In this document: in pieces, positions 27,263-35,341 of the stretch
Position numbering within the stretch: position 1 is the first letter of the stretch
Layout: the number at the start of each line of letters is the position of its first letter
Source of the DNA: UBA7236 sp964463165
GTDB lineage: Bacteria > Bacteroidota > Bacteroidia > Chitinophagales > BACL12
Assembly (NCBI GenBank): GCA_964463165.1
Contig: CAYXBK010000009.1
Location: 1-64,000, forward strand
Reading direction: 5' to 3'
Length of the DNA stretch: 64,000 nucleotides
The notes under the pieces: model-generated
Databases searched by the model: none
What the model was told of the DNA's origin: nothing
The model's input: only the letters and a program-made list of their open reading frames with translations
Position numbers and translations under genes: made by a program

Positions 27263-27904
27263 TTACCTGCCCGCGGAGTTTTGTGAAACCTGGTCCAATA
27301 ATGCTGCATCTTCCGCACCGTCCTGTTTTAAATCATCATAAAATTTCGCGATTGTGATCTGCATATATGGGAAAAGCCATAAAAACCCAATGCCGAGTGT
27401 AAGGATACAAAGCAGTGCGAGTAAAAAGAATCGTAGCATTAAATAAAAATATTTCAATTTATATCCGTCCATCATTTTTTTACTTTTATCCAGTGCGGCG
27501 TGTGCAGTCATAGAAGGTTCATCAGCAAGAATATAAAAAGTCATTGAGTAGGAAATGGCGGCAATAATACCCGGAACAATTAAAAGCAACGCCCACAGCA
27601 CTACGTAAAGTATGATTAATAAATAAGCGGCCAGTGCAGTTCCGAAATTATTGAAGCCTTCGAATATAAGGCTCAGCTTCGTATCATTATTTCTCGAAAG
27701 ACTCAATGAAAATATTGCCAGTCCGAGCGCAAACGGGCCTGCAATTATGAGTGTTATAATTCCGGACAAAGGGCTTACGGGAGAAACGCCCTGAATAGCT
27801 CCGGTTATTATCAGGTAAACCAGACAGGTGCCGATAGCGAGACCCCATTTTCCATCAAGCGATGTTCTCGCCATTTTCATCAGAGTGATATTATCGGTTT
27901 TCAT
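27263..27904 (-). CDS. DUF975-like integral membrane protein
   Basis: Membrane protein of about 213 residues with five or six helices. The N-terminus MKTDNITLMKMARTSLDGKW followed by GLAIGTCLVYLIITGA matches the DUF975 opening. PGIIAAISYSMTFYILADEPSMTAHAALDKSKKM-type sequence in the middle is also characteristic (a cytosolic loop between helices with a conserved SKKMM). The function of the family is unknown. ATG 27904 is chosen because it gives the usual family N-terminus; the frame extends to 27931. No obvious partner gene. Confidence 0.75.
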   Translation of the reverse strand: MKTDNITLMKMARTSLDGKWGLAIGTCLVYLIITGAIQGVSPVSPLSGIITLIIAGPFALGLAIFSLSLSRNNDTKLSLIFEGFNNFGTALAAYLLIILYVVLWALLLIVPGIIAAISYSMTFYILADEPSMTAHAALDKSKKMMDGYKLKYFYLMLRFFLLALLCILTLGIGFLWLFPYMQITIAKFYDDLKQDGAEDAALLDQVSQNSAGR

Positions 27905-28034
27905 AACCGTTTTGATTATACCTTTCAGCATATCAAAATTCGCATTGACTTAAAAAGAAAAAGGTGATTAAAGTTTTAGATGAGGTTGATAATTTATTCT
28001 GCTTAATATTGCCTGTAAATCCAATTAAATAAAT

Positions 28035-28895
28035 TTATTTATTGGTTGTCATTGTGGCTGGTGTAATTGTTTTAATAAAGTAAAAACCGTTATAATCATA
28101 AAAGTTATTTGCCGGTTGAAGAAGGAGATAACGTTCATAGTTTTCGCTTGTATTAATAACAGAGGGAATGCTTCCTAAATTTTTATACTCCAATCCATTT
28201 CCGAAATTGGCGTGAGCTGTGCCCTCTTTATATTCCATATTCAAAGAACAAATGGAAACATTCAAATGATTTTTCAAAACAGATGTCATGGAAACCGGTT
28301 CTGTGATCCGGTTATGGTAATTTCCACTCAGTGTTATCATCCGGTGGTGCGGATGTTGTTTGAACTGCATTTTAATTTTCATCGCCATGATACTATCGCG
28401 ATCAAGATTTTTTTCGTCCTCATTCAAATCAAAGAAAAAGAGAATTATTTTTTTATTTTTATTCAGTTCGGCAATAAGTTCTGCCCATGGAAATGATTCT
28501 TTACCCGATGTTGCCGGCATCTTAAAAAAAGCACTTTCATAAATACTTTTTTCTGTATGAAAAGCAAGAAAGGGGATCATTAATTCTGCGGGAATTTCCA
28601 GACCAACTAAAAGGCTGTCGCCCTGACGGGTAAACAGATCTGCCAATCCACTCACAAAAGGTGTCGACTCATTTGTGCCATGCATTTCTCCAAACATGAT
28701 TATTTGAAAAGGAGATAGCAATTTATATATTTCCTCATTTAAATGTGTTGGATCATCTACCCGAACTGCATTTAATTTCAGGTAGGCTTCATCGATTTGA
28801 CCGAATGTAAAAAATGAAATAAAAAATATTAAAAAGAATAGGCCGGATTTAACCAACGTCCGTTTCAAAGCAGAAAAATTGAATTTATTCAACAT
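28035..28895 (-). CDS. Secreted TraB/ChaN/erythromycin-esterase-like protein
   Basis: A 286-residue protein with an N-terminal hydrophobic signal (about 15-32). The core begins IIMFGEMHGTNESTPFVSGL, a glutamate-histidine motif (GExHGT) shared by the EreA/ChaN/Tiki-TraB group of putative metal-dependent hydrolases. A second His-containing segment (ITLSGNYHNRI) also fits. LLVGLEIPAELMIPFL follows the first motif as in that group. Substrate and location (periplasm or outer membrane) are inferred only. It is monocistronic, downstream of rho on the same strand but separated by a terminator. Confidence 0.7.
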   Translation of the reverse strand: MLNKFNFSALKRTLVKSGLFFLIFFISFFTFGQIDEAYLKLNAVRVDDPTHLNEEIYKLLSPFQIIMFGEMHGTNESTPFVSGLADLFTRQGDSLLVGLEIPAELMIPFLAFHTEKSIYESAFFKMPATSGKESFPWAELIAELNKNKKIILFFFDLNEDEKNLDRDSIMAMKIKMQFKQHPHHRMITLSGNYHNRITEPVSMTSVLKNHLNVSICSLNMEYKEGTAHANFGNGLEYKNLGSIPSVINTSENYERYLLLQPANNFYDYNGFYFIKTITPATMTTNK

Positions 28896-28938
28896 CTATT
28901 TCAACAATAAACATAATGAATATTGAAAATAATATCAA

Positions 28939-28963
28939 CAAAAAAGCCGGCTCTCACCGGCTT
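28939..28963 (-). terminator. Rho-independent terminator of rho
   Basis: On the minus strand a stem of AAGCCGG and CCGGCTT with a 6-base loop (arms 28957-28963 and 28944-28950) is followed by a T-run (28939-28943 on the plus strand reads A). It lies about 80 bases past the rho stop. Confidence 0.78.
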
Positions 28964-29002
28964 CAAAGTATCATGTATAAAGTATCAGTATCAAAATCTC
29001 GC

Positions 29003-29043
29003 GTCAGACGACTGCCGACCGAGGACTGTGGACCGCCGACTGA
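29003..29043 (+). repeat. Heptamer tract GACTGNN (five units)
   Basis: The sequence reads GACTGCC, GACCGAG, GACTGTG, GACCGCC, GACTGAA in tandem, preceded by CGTCAGAC. It ends 2 bases before the rho stop codon. Similar tracts lie upstream of rho at 30736-30776 (opposite orientation) and at 55075-55106. It has no coding or terminator character. Confidence 0.6.
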
Positions 29044-29045
29044 AA

Positions 29046-30575
29046 TCAACTGTTCATCGTCGCTAAAAACTCTTCATTATTTTTCGTGCCACGCATGTTC
29101 TGAAGAATGAATTGCATCGATTCTTCCGTATTCATATCTGCGAGATATTTGCGCAATACCCAGAGGCGTTGCATCACTTCACGTTCGTGGAGGAGATCGT
29201 CGCGGCGGGTGGAAGATGCGGTTACATCCACACTCGGGAAAATACGTTTGTTGAATAATTTCCTGTCGAGTTGCAATTCCATATTTCCGGTTCCTTTGAA
29301 TTCTTCAAAAATCACCTCATCCATTTTACTGCCTGTATCAATTAATGCGGTTGCAAGAATTGTGAGTGATCCGCCATGTTCGATATTTCGTGCGGCTCCA
29401 AAAAACTGCTTTGGCTTTTGCATTGCATTTGCCTCCACACCACCGGATAAAACTTTACCGGATGCCGGGGCAACTGTATTATGCGCACGTGCAAGACGGG
29501 TGATGGAATCGAGAAGAATTACAACATCTTGCCCGCATTCAACAAGTCGCTTTGCTTTTTGTAAAACGATGCTGGAAACTTTCACGTGTTTTTCTGCAGG
29601 CTCATCAAATGTTGATGCAATTACCTCTGCATTCACACTGCGCTCCATATCGGTTACCTCTTCCGGGCGCTCATCGATCAGCAATACGATCAGATAAATT
29701 TCCGGGTGATTTTGTGCAATTGCATTGGCAATCGATTTCAGTAAAAATGTTTTACCCACTTTCGGTTGCGCTACGATCATTCCACGCTGGCCCTTGCCGA
29801 TCGGTGTGAAAAGATCTATTACCCGGGTTGAATAATCTGAGGCGTCATACACCAGATTCAGTTTTTCATCCGGGAACAAAGGTGTGAGATAGTCGAAAGG
29901 CACCCGGTCGCGAATCTCTTTCGGATCGCGGCCGTTGATGGTTTCAACACGGAGTAGCGCAAAATATTTTTCACCTTCTTTCGGAGGGCGTACAAATCCA
30001 GAAACCCAGTCGCCGGTTTTTAAACCGAATAATTTGATCTGAGACGGGGATACATAAATATCGTCGGGAGATGTGAGGTAATTATAATCGGCGCTTCTTA
30101 AAAAACCATAGCCGTCGGGCATCATTTCCAGAACGCCTTCGCCGGGAACTGCGCCATCGATATCAATATTAAAACGGGGTTCACGCTTTTTGGGATATTG
30201 TTGCTGCGGGTTTTCTTCTTTTACAAATACTTCCTGCTTTTGTTCGCGTTCCTGTTCACGCTCCTGTTCCTGTTCCTGCTGCACAAACGGTTCTTCCTCA
30301 ACTTTAGGGGTTTCTGTAAGCAGATCTTCATCTGCAAATGATAATTCGGGAGAGCTGAGCGTTTCGGCTACTTCATCCACGGGGGTGTCTTTCTTTTTGC
30401 GGGGTCTGAGCACTCTTTTGCGATCACTTTTTTTGTCGCCGTTGCGTTGTGCCTGCATGATTTCAGACACTAATTCGCTTTTGCCCATTTTTTTGAAGTT
30501 GTCGACCTGCAAGCCCTCCGCAATTTCTTTCAGTTCAGGAACGAGCATATCGTTCAACTGTGCTTCATTATACAT
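29046..30575 (-). CDS. rho: Transcription termination factor Rho
   Basis: Hexameric RNA-dependent ATPase that ends transcription. Order of parts: N-terminal Rho_N helical domain (about 1-45); a charged low-complexity insert (about 50-135) with a run of Q-E-R-E dipeptides; the cold-shock-like RNA-binding domain (about 137-210, GVLEMMPDGYGFLRSADYNYL); and the ATPase core. The core shows Walker A (GKGQRGMIVAQPKVGKTFLL), LIDERPEEVTDM, VILLDSITRLARAHN and the Q/R-loop region (GGVEANAM). The insert makes it longer (509 residues) than the E. coli protein, which is usual in Bacteroidota. Its stop and its upstream region are both next to GACTGNN heptamer tracts. Confidence 0.98.
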   Translation of the reverse strand: MYNEAQLNDMLVPELKEIAEGLQVDNFKKMGKSELVSEIMQAQRNGDKKSDRKRVLRPRKKKDTPVDEVAETLSSPELSFADEDLLTETPKVEEEPFVQQEQEQEREQEREQKQEVFVKEENPQQQYPKKREPRFNIDIDGAVPGEGVLEMMPDGYGFLRSADYNYLTSPDDIYVSPSQIKLFGLKTGDWVSGFVRPPKEGEKYFALLRVETINGRDPKEIRDRVPFDYLTPLFPDEKLNLVYDASDYSTRVIDLFTPIGKGQRGMIVAQPKVGKTFLLKSIANAIAQNHPEIYLIVLLIDERPEEVTDMERSVNAEVIASTFDEPAEKHVKVSSIVLQKAKRLVECGQDVVILLDSITRLARAHNTVAPASGKVLSGGVEANAMQKPKQFFGAARNIEHGGSLTILATALIDTGSKMDEVIFEEFKGTGNMELQLDRKLFNKRIFPSVDVTASSTRRDDLLHEREVMQRLWVLRKYLADMNTEESMQFILQNMRGTKNNEEFLATMNS

Positions 30576-30735
30576 AAAAGCTGATATTGGTTAGTATAGA
30601 TTAAAAATTTTACGTGTGTTGCTTAAAAAAATACCGTAAATCTTGGGAAAATGTCACTGAATAAAACGTAAATGAAATATTCAGAAGATGAATATGGTGC
30701 AATAATAGTGCAGAAGTTGGAAATAAACAAGTAAA

Positions 30736-30776
30736 CCGGTCCGCAGTTCTCAATCCTCAGTCTTCAGTCCGCAACC
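30736..30776 (-). repeat. Heptamer tract GACTGNN (about six units, minus orientation)
   Basis: Read on the minus strand: GGTTGCG, GACTGAA, GACTGAG, GATTGAG, AACTGCG, GACCGG. It shares the 13-mer TGCGGACTGAAGA with the tract at 55075-55106. It lies between rho and serS. Immediately beside it, 30791-30824 is a further short-period CAGC/GCCAG-rich stretch of the same general style. Confidence 0.55.
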
Positions 30777-30827
30777 TTCCATCTTTTATTACCAGTTGCC
30801 AGCGGCTAGCAGCCAGCAGCCATTCCC

Positions 30828-30835
30828 TATCTTTG
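30828..30835 (+). promoter_or_regulatory. Candidate -7 element of serS
   Basis: TATCTTTG is identical to the -7 box of the rpmH promoter and lies 18 bases before the serS ATG. No TTTG is found at a good -33 distance. It supports the start at 30854 rather than further upstream. Confidence 0.45.
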
Positions 30836-30853
30836 CAAAAAATTATTTGTGCT

Positions 30854-32137
30854 ATGCTGGATGTCAATTTTTTGAGAAGTAATACCGAAGAAGCAAAACG
30901 CCGTCTTGCAAAAAGAAATAAATATGATGCGGGTTTGATCGACCAGGTGATTGCCCTTGATGATGAAAGGAAAAAAAAGCAAAGAGAACTCGATGATACG
31001 CTTGCGCTCACAAACAGCACATCAAAAGAGATCGGCAAATTAATGGGTCAGGGAAAAAAAGACGAGGCCGGGGCGATGAAGCAAAAAGTAGCGGAATTAA
31101 AATCAGTATCTGCCCAAATTGAAAAAACACACGACGAAATAAATGAGCAGATAAGACAATTATTGCTCAGCCTTCCAAATCTTCCGCAGGAAATTGTGCC
31201 GGATGGTAAAACACCGGAAGAAAACCTTGAAATAAAAAATGGCGGAACAATCCCGCAATTTTCTTTTGAACCGATGCCGCATTGGGAGCTTGCATCAAAA
31301 TTTAATTTAATTGATTTTGAACTCGGCAATAAAATTACCGGCAGCGGATTTCCGGTTTATATTGATAAAGGTGCAAAATTGCAGCGGGCATTGATTTCTT
31401 ATTTTTTAGAAAAAGCAACAGCTGCCGGATATATCGAATTTATGCCGCCATTTATGGTAAATGAAGATTCGGGTTATGGTACAGGCCAATTGCCGGATAA
31501 AGAAGGGCAGATGTATCATGCAACTGCGGATAATTATTATTTAATTCCTACAGCTGAAGTTCCGGTTACAAATATTTACAGGGACGTGATTGTAAAAGAA
31601 GAAGATCTTCCGATTAAAATGACGGCATATACGCCTTGTTTCAGAAGAGAGGCCGGGAGTTATGGAAAAGATGTTCGCGGATTAAACAGATTGCATCAAT
31701 TCGATAAAGTTGAAATCGTGCAAATACAACATCCTGATAAAAGCAATACTACTTTGGATGATATGGTAAAGCATGTGGAAGAGCTTGTAAAAAGTTTAGA
31801 ATTGCCTTACCGCATTTTAAGATTATGCGGCGGCGACATGGGATTTTCTTCGGCGATAACATATGATTTTGAAATTTATTCGGCAGCACAAAAAAGATGG
31901 CTTGAAGTGAGTTCTGTTTCCAATTTCGAATCTTTCCAGGCAAACAGAATGAAATGCAGATATAAAGATGCGACCGACGGAAAAAATAAACTTGTGCATA
32001 CATTAAACGGATCAGCCCTCGCCTTACCGAGAATTTTAGCGGGCATACTGGAAAATAATCAAACCGAAAACGGAATTAAAATTCCAAAGGTGCTGCATAC
32101 ATTTACCGGGTTTACTGAAATTAAACAGGATGAATAA
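30854..32137 (+). CDS. serS: Seryl-tRNA synthetase
   Basis: Class II synthetase that charges tRNA-Ser, 427 residues. The N-terminal arm is a long antiparallel coiled coil (about 1-110: MLDVNFLRSNTEEAKRRLAKR through the K/E-rich region). The catalytic core has motif 2 (TPCFRREAGSYGKDVRGLNRLHQF) and motif 3 (LNGSALALPRILAGILENNQ). Start ATG 30854 gives the canonical N-terminus MLDV. The frame runs 7 codons further upstream, but those overlap the -7 box. A large hairpin of octamer repeats begins 3 bases after the stop. Confidence 0.98.
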   Translation: MLDVNFLRSNTEEAKRRLAKRNKYDAGLIDQVIALDDERKKKQRELDDTLALTNSTSKEIGKLMGQGKKDEAGAMKQKVAELKSVSAQIEKTHDEINEQIRQLLLSLPNLPQEIVPDGKTPEENLEIKNGGTIPQFSFEPMPHWELASKFNLIDFELGNKITGSGFPVYIDKGAKLQRALISYFLEKATAAGYIEFMPPFMVNEDSGYGTGQLPDKEGQMYHATADNYYLIPTAEVPVTNIYRDVIVKEEDLPIKMTAYTPCFRREAGSYGKDVRGLNRLHQFDKVEIVQIQHPDKSNTTLDDMVKHVEELVKSLELPYRILRLCGGDMGFSSAITYDFEIYSAAQKRWLEVSSVSNFESFQANRMKCRYKDATDGKNKLVHTLNGSALALPRILAGILENNQTENGIKIPKVLHTFTGFTEIKQDE

Positions 32138-32140
32138 AAT

Positions 32141-32196
32141 GCAGGTAGGCGCAGAGACGCGGTGAAATTAAACTCTGCGTCTCTGCGCCTTCCTGC
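32141..32196. repeat. Octamer-repeat hairpin behind serS
   Basis: Two inverted 20-base arms (32141-32160 and 32177-32196) match at 19 of 20 positions around a 16-base loop. Each arm reads GCAGG(A/T)AG then GCGCAGAG then ACGC, an octamer tract of the type NCGCAAAG. This equals the pair of inverted repeats flanking the GxxExxY gene at 36.6-37.2 kb, but without a gene inside. There is no T-run, so it is not a standard terminator, although the stem could act on the serS mRNA end. Confidence 0.7.
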
Positions 32197-32219
32197 ATAA
32201 TTCCAGCCAAGATCAAGGA

Positions 32220-32249
32220 TTGCAAATTATTAGATGATTTGTAAATTTG
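32220..32249 (+). promoter_or_regulatory. Promoter of the AraC-type regulator
   Basis: TTG at 32220-32222 and TAAATTTG at 32242-32249 with a 19-base spacer. The predicted transcription start falls at or within a few bases of the GTG start codon at 32254, implying a leaderless mRNA. Confidence 0.5.
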
Positions 32250-32253
32250 GTAA

Positions 32254-33429
32254 GTGAACTTCAACAGCATACTCGACCAATTTAATTTCCTCGTAATTTT
32301 TCAGGGGTTTTTTATTTCTCTTGCTTTATTGTTTTTGAAGAGAGGAGATATTGCATTAAACAGGATCCTCGGGCTTATGCTTTTTACCTTCTCGTGGTCG
32401 GGCCTTTATTATAATATCGATGTGATGGGCGAAATGAAAAATTATTTATCTCTCGCTTATACCAATTCCATTTCCGATTTTATTTATAACCCGCTTATTT
32501 TTCTATATGTTGTGCGTCTTACATCAAATACACAAAAACGCATAAAGGGATCTTATTTGCATTTTATTCCGGCGGCACTTTTGTTTCTCTATTATGCAAA
32601 TTATTATTTCGCTTCAGCGGAAACAAAATCCGAAATATTTGGGAAGGGTTATAATTATTTTCCCTACGATGTTGCCGTATTTGCATATGTGAATCTGCTG
32701 CAATTGATTATTTATCTCAGCATGAGTGCAATTGTATTGAATCGCTATGGTAAGAAAATTAATCAGGTGTACAGTAACACGGCAAAAAGAAATCACAATT
32801 GGCTCAAATTTATACTGATTATTAATTGCGCTGCCGCAGTGGTTTGTTTTTTTATGTATGGCACCAGCGTTGCAAACATTGGAAAAGTAATTTCTCTGTT
32901 AAGCGCAATTCTGGTGTATGTGATCGGATATAAAATGATGTCGTCTCCGCCGCATTTGCCGGAAGTTGAATTAGGAGAAATTATTTCTCCTGTTGCCGAA
33001 CAGGAAATCACGGAACCTGAAACATCAAATACAAAATATGAACGCTCGGGTTTGAGTACAGACAGAATGCAACAGCTCGCAAATAGGCTTGAAACATATA
33101 TTCACGAAAACAAACCCTGGCTCGAGCCCGATCTGAATTTAAAACAACTTGCGGAAGCACTGCAATGCCAGCCGCATCATTTATCACAAGTGATCAATCA
33201 GCATTTCGGTAGAAATTTTTACGACTATATAAACAGTTTTCGGGTTGAGGAAGTGAAAGCAAGACTCTTCAATGCAAAATACAGTCATCTCACCTTGCTT
33301 GCCATCGCCTTTGATTGCGGGTTCAATTCCAAGGCATCTTTTAATCATGTCTTTAAAAAATTCACGGGAGTTTCACCGTCGGAATATAAAAAGGAAAGGC
33401 TTGTTCATGAAAACGCCGAAACAGTTTGA
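32254..33429 (+). CDS. Membrane-anchored AraC family transcriptional regulator
   Basis: A 391-residue protein. The first 230 residues form about seven transmembrane helices (LVIFQGFFISLALLFL, then a series ending LLSAILVYVIGYKMM). A linker of about 60 residues leads to a C-terminal AraC/XylS helix-turn-helix domain (about 285-385: LNLKQLAEALQCQPHHLSQVINQHF and LLAIAFDCGFNSKASFNHVFKKFTGVSPSEYK). The layout suggests that a signal in the membrane or outside is passed to DNA-bound regulators. The start is GTG at 32254; the next Met would cut off the first helix. The adjacent fatty acid hydroxylase gene is a natural candidate target. Confidence 0.92.
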   Translation: MNFNSILDQFNFLVIFQGFFISLALLFLKRGDIALNRILGLMLFTFSWSGLYYNIDVMGEMKNYLSLAYTNSISDFIYNPLIFLYVVRLTSNTQKRIKGSYLHFIPAALLFLYYANYYFASAETKSEIFGKGYNYFPYDVAVFAYVNLLQLIIYLSMSAIVLNRYGKKINQVYSNTAKRNHNWLKFILIINCAAAVVCFFMYGTSVANIGKVISLLSAILVYVIGYKMMSSPPHLPEVELGEIISPVAEQEITEPETSNTKYERSGLSTDRMQQLANRLETYIHENKPWLEPDLNLKQLAEALQCQPHHLSQVINQHFGRNFYDYINSFRVEEVKARLFNAKYSHLTLLAIAFDCGFNSKASFNHVFKKFTGVSPSEYKKERLVHENAETV

Positions 33430-33553
33430 AGCGGACCGACCGAACTTATCGGTTCAGGCGTCCTGATTTATCGGCTGAAGCGCTCTGTGTCTGGTTAAAT
33501 TGAATTTTTGCATCACCAACCGCAATTGGTTGGCAGATATAAAAATCAATCAT

Positions 33554-34351
33554 ATGGATACGCAAACACTGCTTTCAAATCTCCAGCCCCTGATCATCGT
33601 TGTCATGATCATTCTCATGCTCGGTATCGAAAACATCTGGCCTTATCTTCCCAAACCGGCCAATTCAAAAAAACATAATCTGAGAAACCTGCCGCTGGTA
33701 TTATTGTCGCTCGTCGTGAACGGACTTGCGGGAGTCGGGGTGGTAATGGTTTTACAATTTGTTGAAGAAAAACAAATCGGGTTACTGAACTGGCTGCCAC
33801 TCAACGATACGGTAAAAATTGTTACCGGCGTTTTTCTCATTGATTTCGGATCTTATTGCGGGCATATTCTTGCGCATAAAGTGCCGCTTCTGTGGAGATC
33901 GCACAGGGTGCATCATTCCGATTTAAATCTCACATCAACTAGTACACTTCTTTTTCATCCATTCGATGTACTTTACAGTCAGCTCATCTGGTTTTCAATT
34001 GTATACATCGCATTTGGAATTTCCATGTGGTCGTTTCTTATTTACGGCACTTTATTTCTCCCTTTATTTATTTGCCAGCATGCAAATGTGAAATTCCCCG
34101 GCTGGTTTGAAAAATATGCGAGATATATTATATCGACTCCCGGCTGGCATAAAATACATCATGCTGCCGATCAAAAACATACCGATTCACATTATGGCGA
34201 TTTCTTTACTATCTGGGATCGTTTATTCGGCACCTGGGAACCCGTTGAGCCGGATCAGATTGAATATGGTTTGCACGAATTTAAAGAACCGAAATATCAA
34301 ACGATCGGATATTTATTAGCGGCACCATTCAAAAACATCAAAAGGAAATAA
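33554..34351 (+). CDS. Sterol desaturase / fatty acid hydroxylase superfamily membrane protein
   Basis: Di-iron membrane enzyme family, 265 residues. The His clusters are present: GHILAHKVPLLWRSHRVHHSD (HxxxH and HxxHH) and GWHKIHHAADQKHTDSHYG. They are set between hydrophobic helices (LPLVLLSLVVNGLAGVGVVMV, SFLIYGTLFLPLFICQH). Members hydroxylate or desaturate lipids such as fatty acids, sterols or carotenoids; the substrate here is unknown. ATG 33554 is preferred over an in-frame upstream ATG at 33500, which adds 18 atypical residues. It follows the AraC-type regulator on the same strand. Confidence 0.9.
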   Translation: MDTQTLLSNLQPLIIVVMIILMLGIENIWPYLPKPANSKKHNLRNLPLVLLSLVVNGLAGVGVVMVLQFVEEKQIGLLNWLPLNDTVKIVTGVFLIDFGSYCGHILAHKVPLLWRSHRVHHSDLNLTSTSTLLFHPFDVLYSQLIWFSIVYIAFGISMWSFLIYGTLFLPLFICQHANVKFPGWFEKYARYIISTPGWHKIHHAADQKHTDSHYGDFFTIWDRLFGTWEPVEPDQIEYGLHEFKEPKYQTIGYLLAAPFKNIKRK

Positions 34352-34380
34352 TCCATTTATTTAATTTAAAATAAAACAAA

Positions 34381-35121
34381 ATGAAAAACCTTTCAAAACC
34401 AACAAACTTATTTTCAGCCACGCTGATCATAACAACAATTATTGCACTTTCACTTCCATTTGTTTCCTGTTCACAGTCGAATAAAGAAGTATCAATTGAC
34501 GGCAAAACATTTACCGTGTTGTCAATGGAAAAAGGAAAACCTGAAACAGCAGTATTGGAAACCATCACATTTAAGAGCGGCATGTTCGACAATCTGGGTT
34601 GTCATATTTACGGATTTGCAGATGGAAAATACACTGCTGAAAAAAATGGCGATAATTATAATTTCGAAGCAACTACAACAAGCGCAAAAGAAGGAACCAT
34701 GATGTGGAAAGGAATGGTGATGGGCGATGTATTACATGGTGAAATGGTTTGGCATAAAGAAGGACAGGCTGATATCAGTTATACATTTAACAGTGCAAAT
34801 ATTAAAATGACATCACTGGACGGCAAAATATTTACAACCGAAATGAAATCCGGCGACTCGATGATGGTTGAAGAAATTACATTTAAAAACGGGATGTTCG
34901 ACAGCCCCGGTTGTTACCAGTGGGGATTTGCAGCGGCTCCCTATCAGGCATGGGAAATGGACGGGAAAATTATGTGGCAGAGTATGTACACAAGCAGCAA
35001 CGAGGGTATGATGCTTTTTACAGGAATGGTAGATGGAAATAATATCACCGTAAATAATTATTGGCATAAGGAAGGGCAAAATGATTCGTATGAATCATCT
35101 ATGGGAACCCTGAAACAATAA
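34381..35121 (+). CDS. Two-repeat lipoprotein of unknown function, paralogue 1
   Basis: A 246-residue lipoprotein with signal peptide ending in the lipobox FVSC (Cys about 30). The mature part holds two copies of one beta-rich unit (about 35-135 and 140-245). Each has an SLDGK/SIDGKTF start, a F.(S/N)GMFD...GC...GFA motif, and a closing H/NxxxWHKEGQ.D.SY. The unit is also found in the next gene. A single Cys per unit is conserved in the GC motif. I do not recognise the family; a ligand-binding or lipocalin-like role is possible, and an envelope location is inferred. It begins 29 bases after the fatty acid hydroxylase gene, so it may be in the same operon. Confidence 0.8.
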   Translation: MKNLSKPTNLFSATLIITTIIALSLPFVSCSQSNKEVSIDGKTFTVLSMEKGKPETAVLETITFKSGMFDNLGCHIYGFADGKYTAEKNGDNYNFEATTTSAKEGTMMWKGMVMGDVLHGEMVWHKEGQADISYTFNSANIKMTSLDGKIFTTEMKSGDSMMVEEITFKNGMFDSPGCYQWGFAAAPYQAWEMDGKIMWQSMYTSSNEGMMLFTGMVDGNNITVNNYWHKEGQNDSYESSMGTLKQ

Positions 35122-35240
35122 TGCGTTTATTTTTTCAATTTGTCGATTTGAAGTGCCGGTGTAACAACCGGCATTTTTTATTTATAATTTATTTTCAAAA
35201 AACACTGTTACAGAATTCAGCGCCCTTACGGTAAAATATA

Positions 35241-35271
35241 ACCGCAAAGTCGGGAAGGCACAAAGCCGCAA
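35241..35271 (+). repeat. Octamer tract, four units
   Basis: CCGCAAAG, TCGGGAAG, GCACAAAG, CCGCAAAT in tandem between the two paralogous lipoprotein genes. It fits the NCGCAAAG family also seen at the GxxExxY locus. Confidence 0.5.
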
Positions 35272-35300
35272 ATAAATTCTAAATTACATGGAATGATTTG

Positions 35301-35308
35301 TAGATTTG
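35301..35308 (+). promoter_or_regulatory. Candidate -7 element of the second two-repeat lipoprotein
   Basis: TAGATTTG matches TAnnTTTG and lies 33 bases before ATG 35342. It overlaps an in-frame upstream start (35306), which is therefore rejected. No clear -33 element. Confidence 0.4.
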
Positions 35309-35341
35309 ATACAAGAACCTAAACTGCTAAAACAAAAACAT

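Noticed and set aside
30190..30594. Ser/Cys-rich plus-strand frame of 134 residues opposite rho
   Set aside because: It is the reverse reading of the E/Q/R-rich insert and N-terminal domain of Rho; repeats of Ser-Cys arise from the GAG/CAG-rich codons.
29003..30776. CRISPR array
   Set aside because: The tandem units are 7 (or 8) bases with no unique spacers, and no cas genes are present.
32141..32196. Intrinsic terminator for serS
   Set aside because: The stem is long and strong, but no T-run follows on either strand, and the arms belong to a dispersed repeat family; recorded as a repeat instead.
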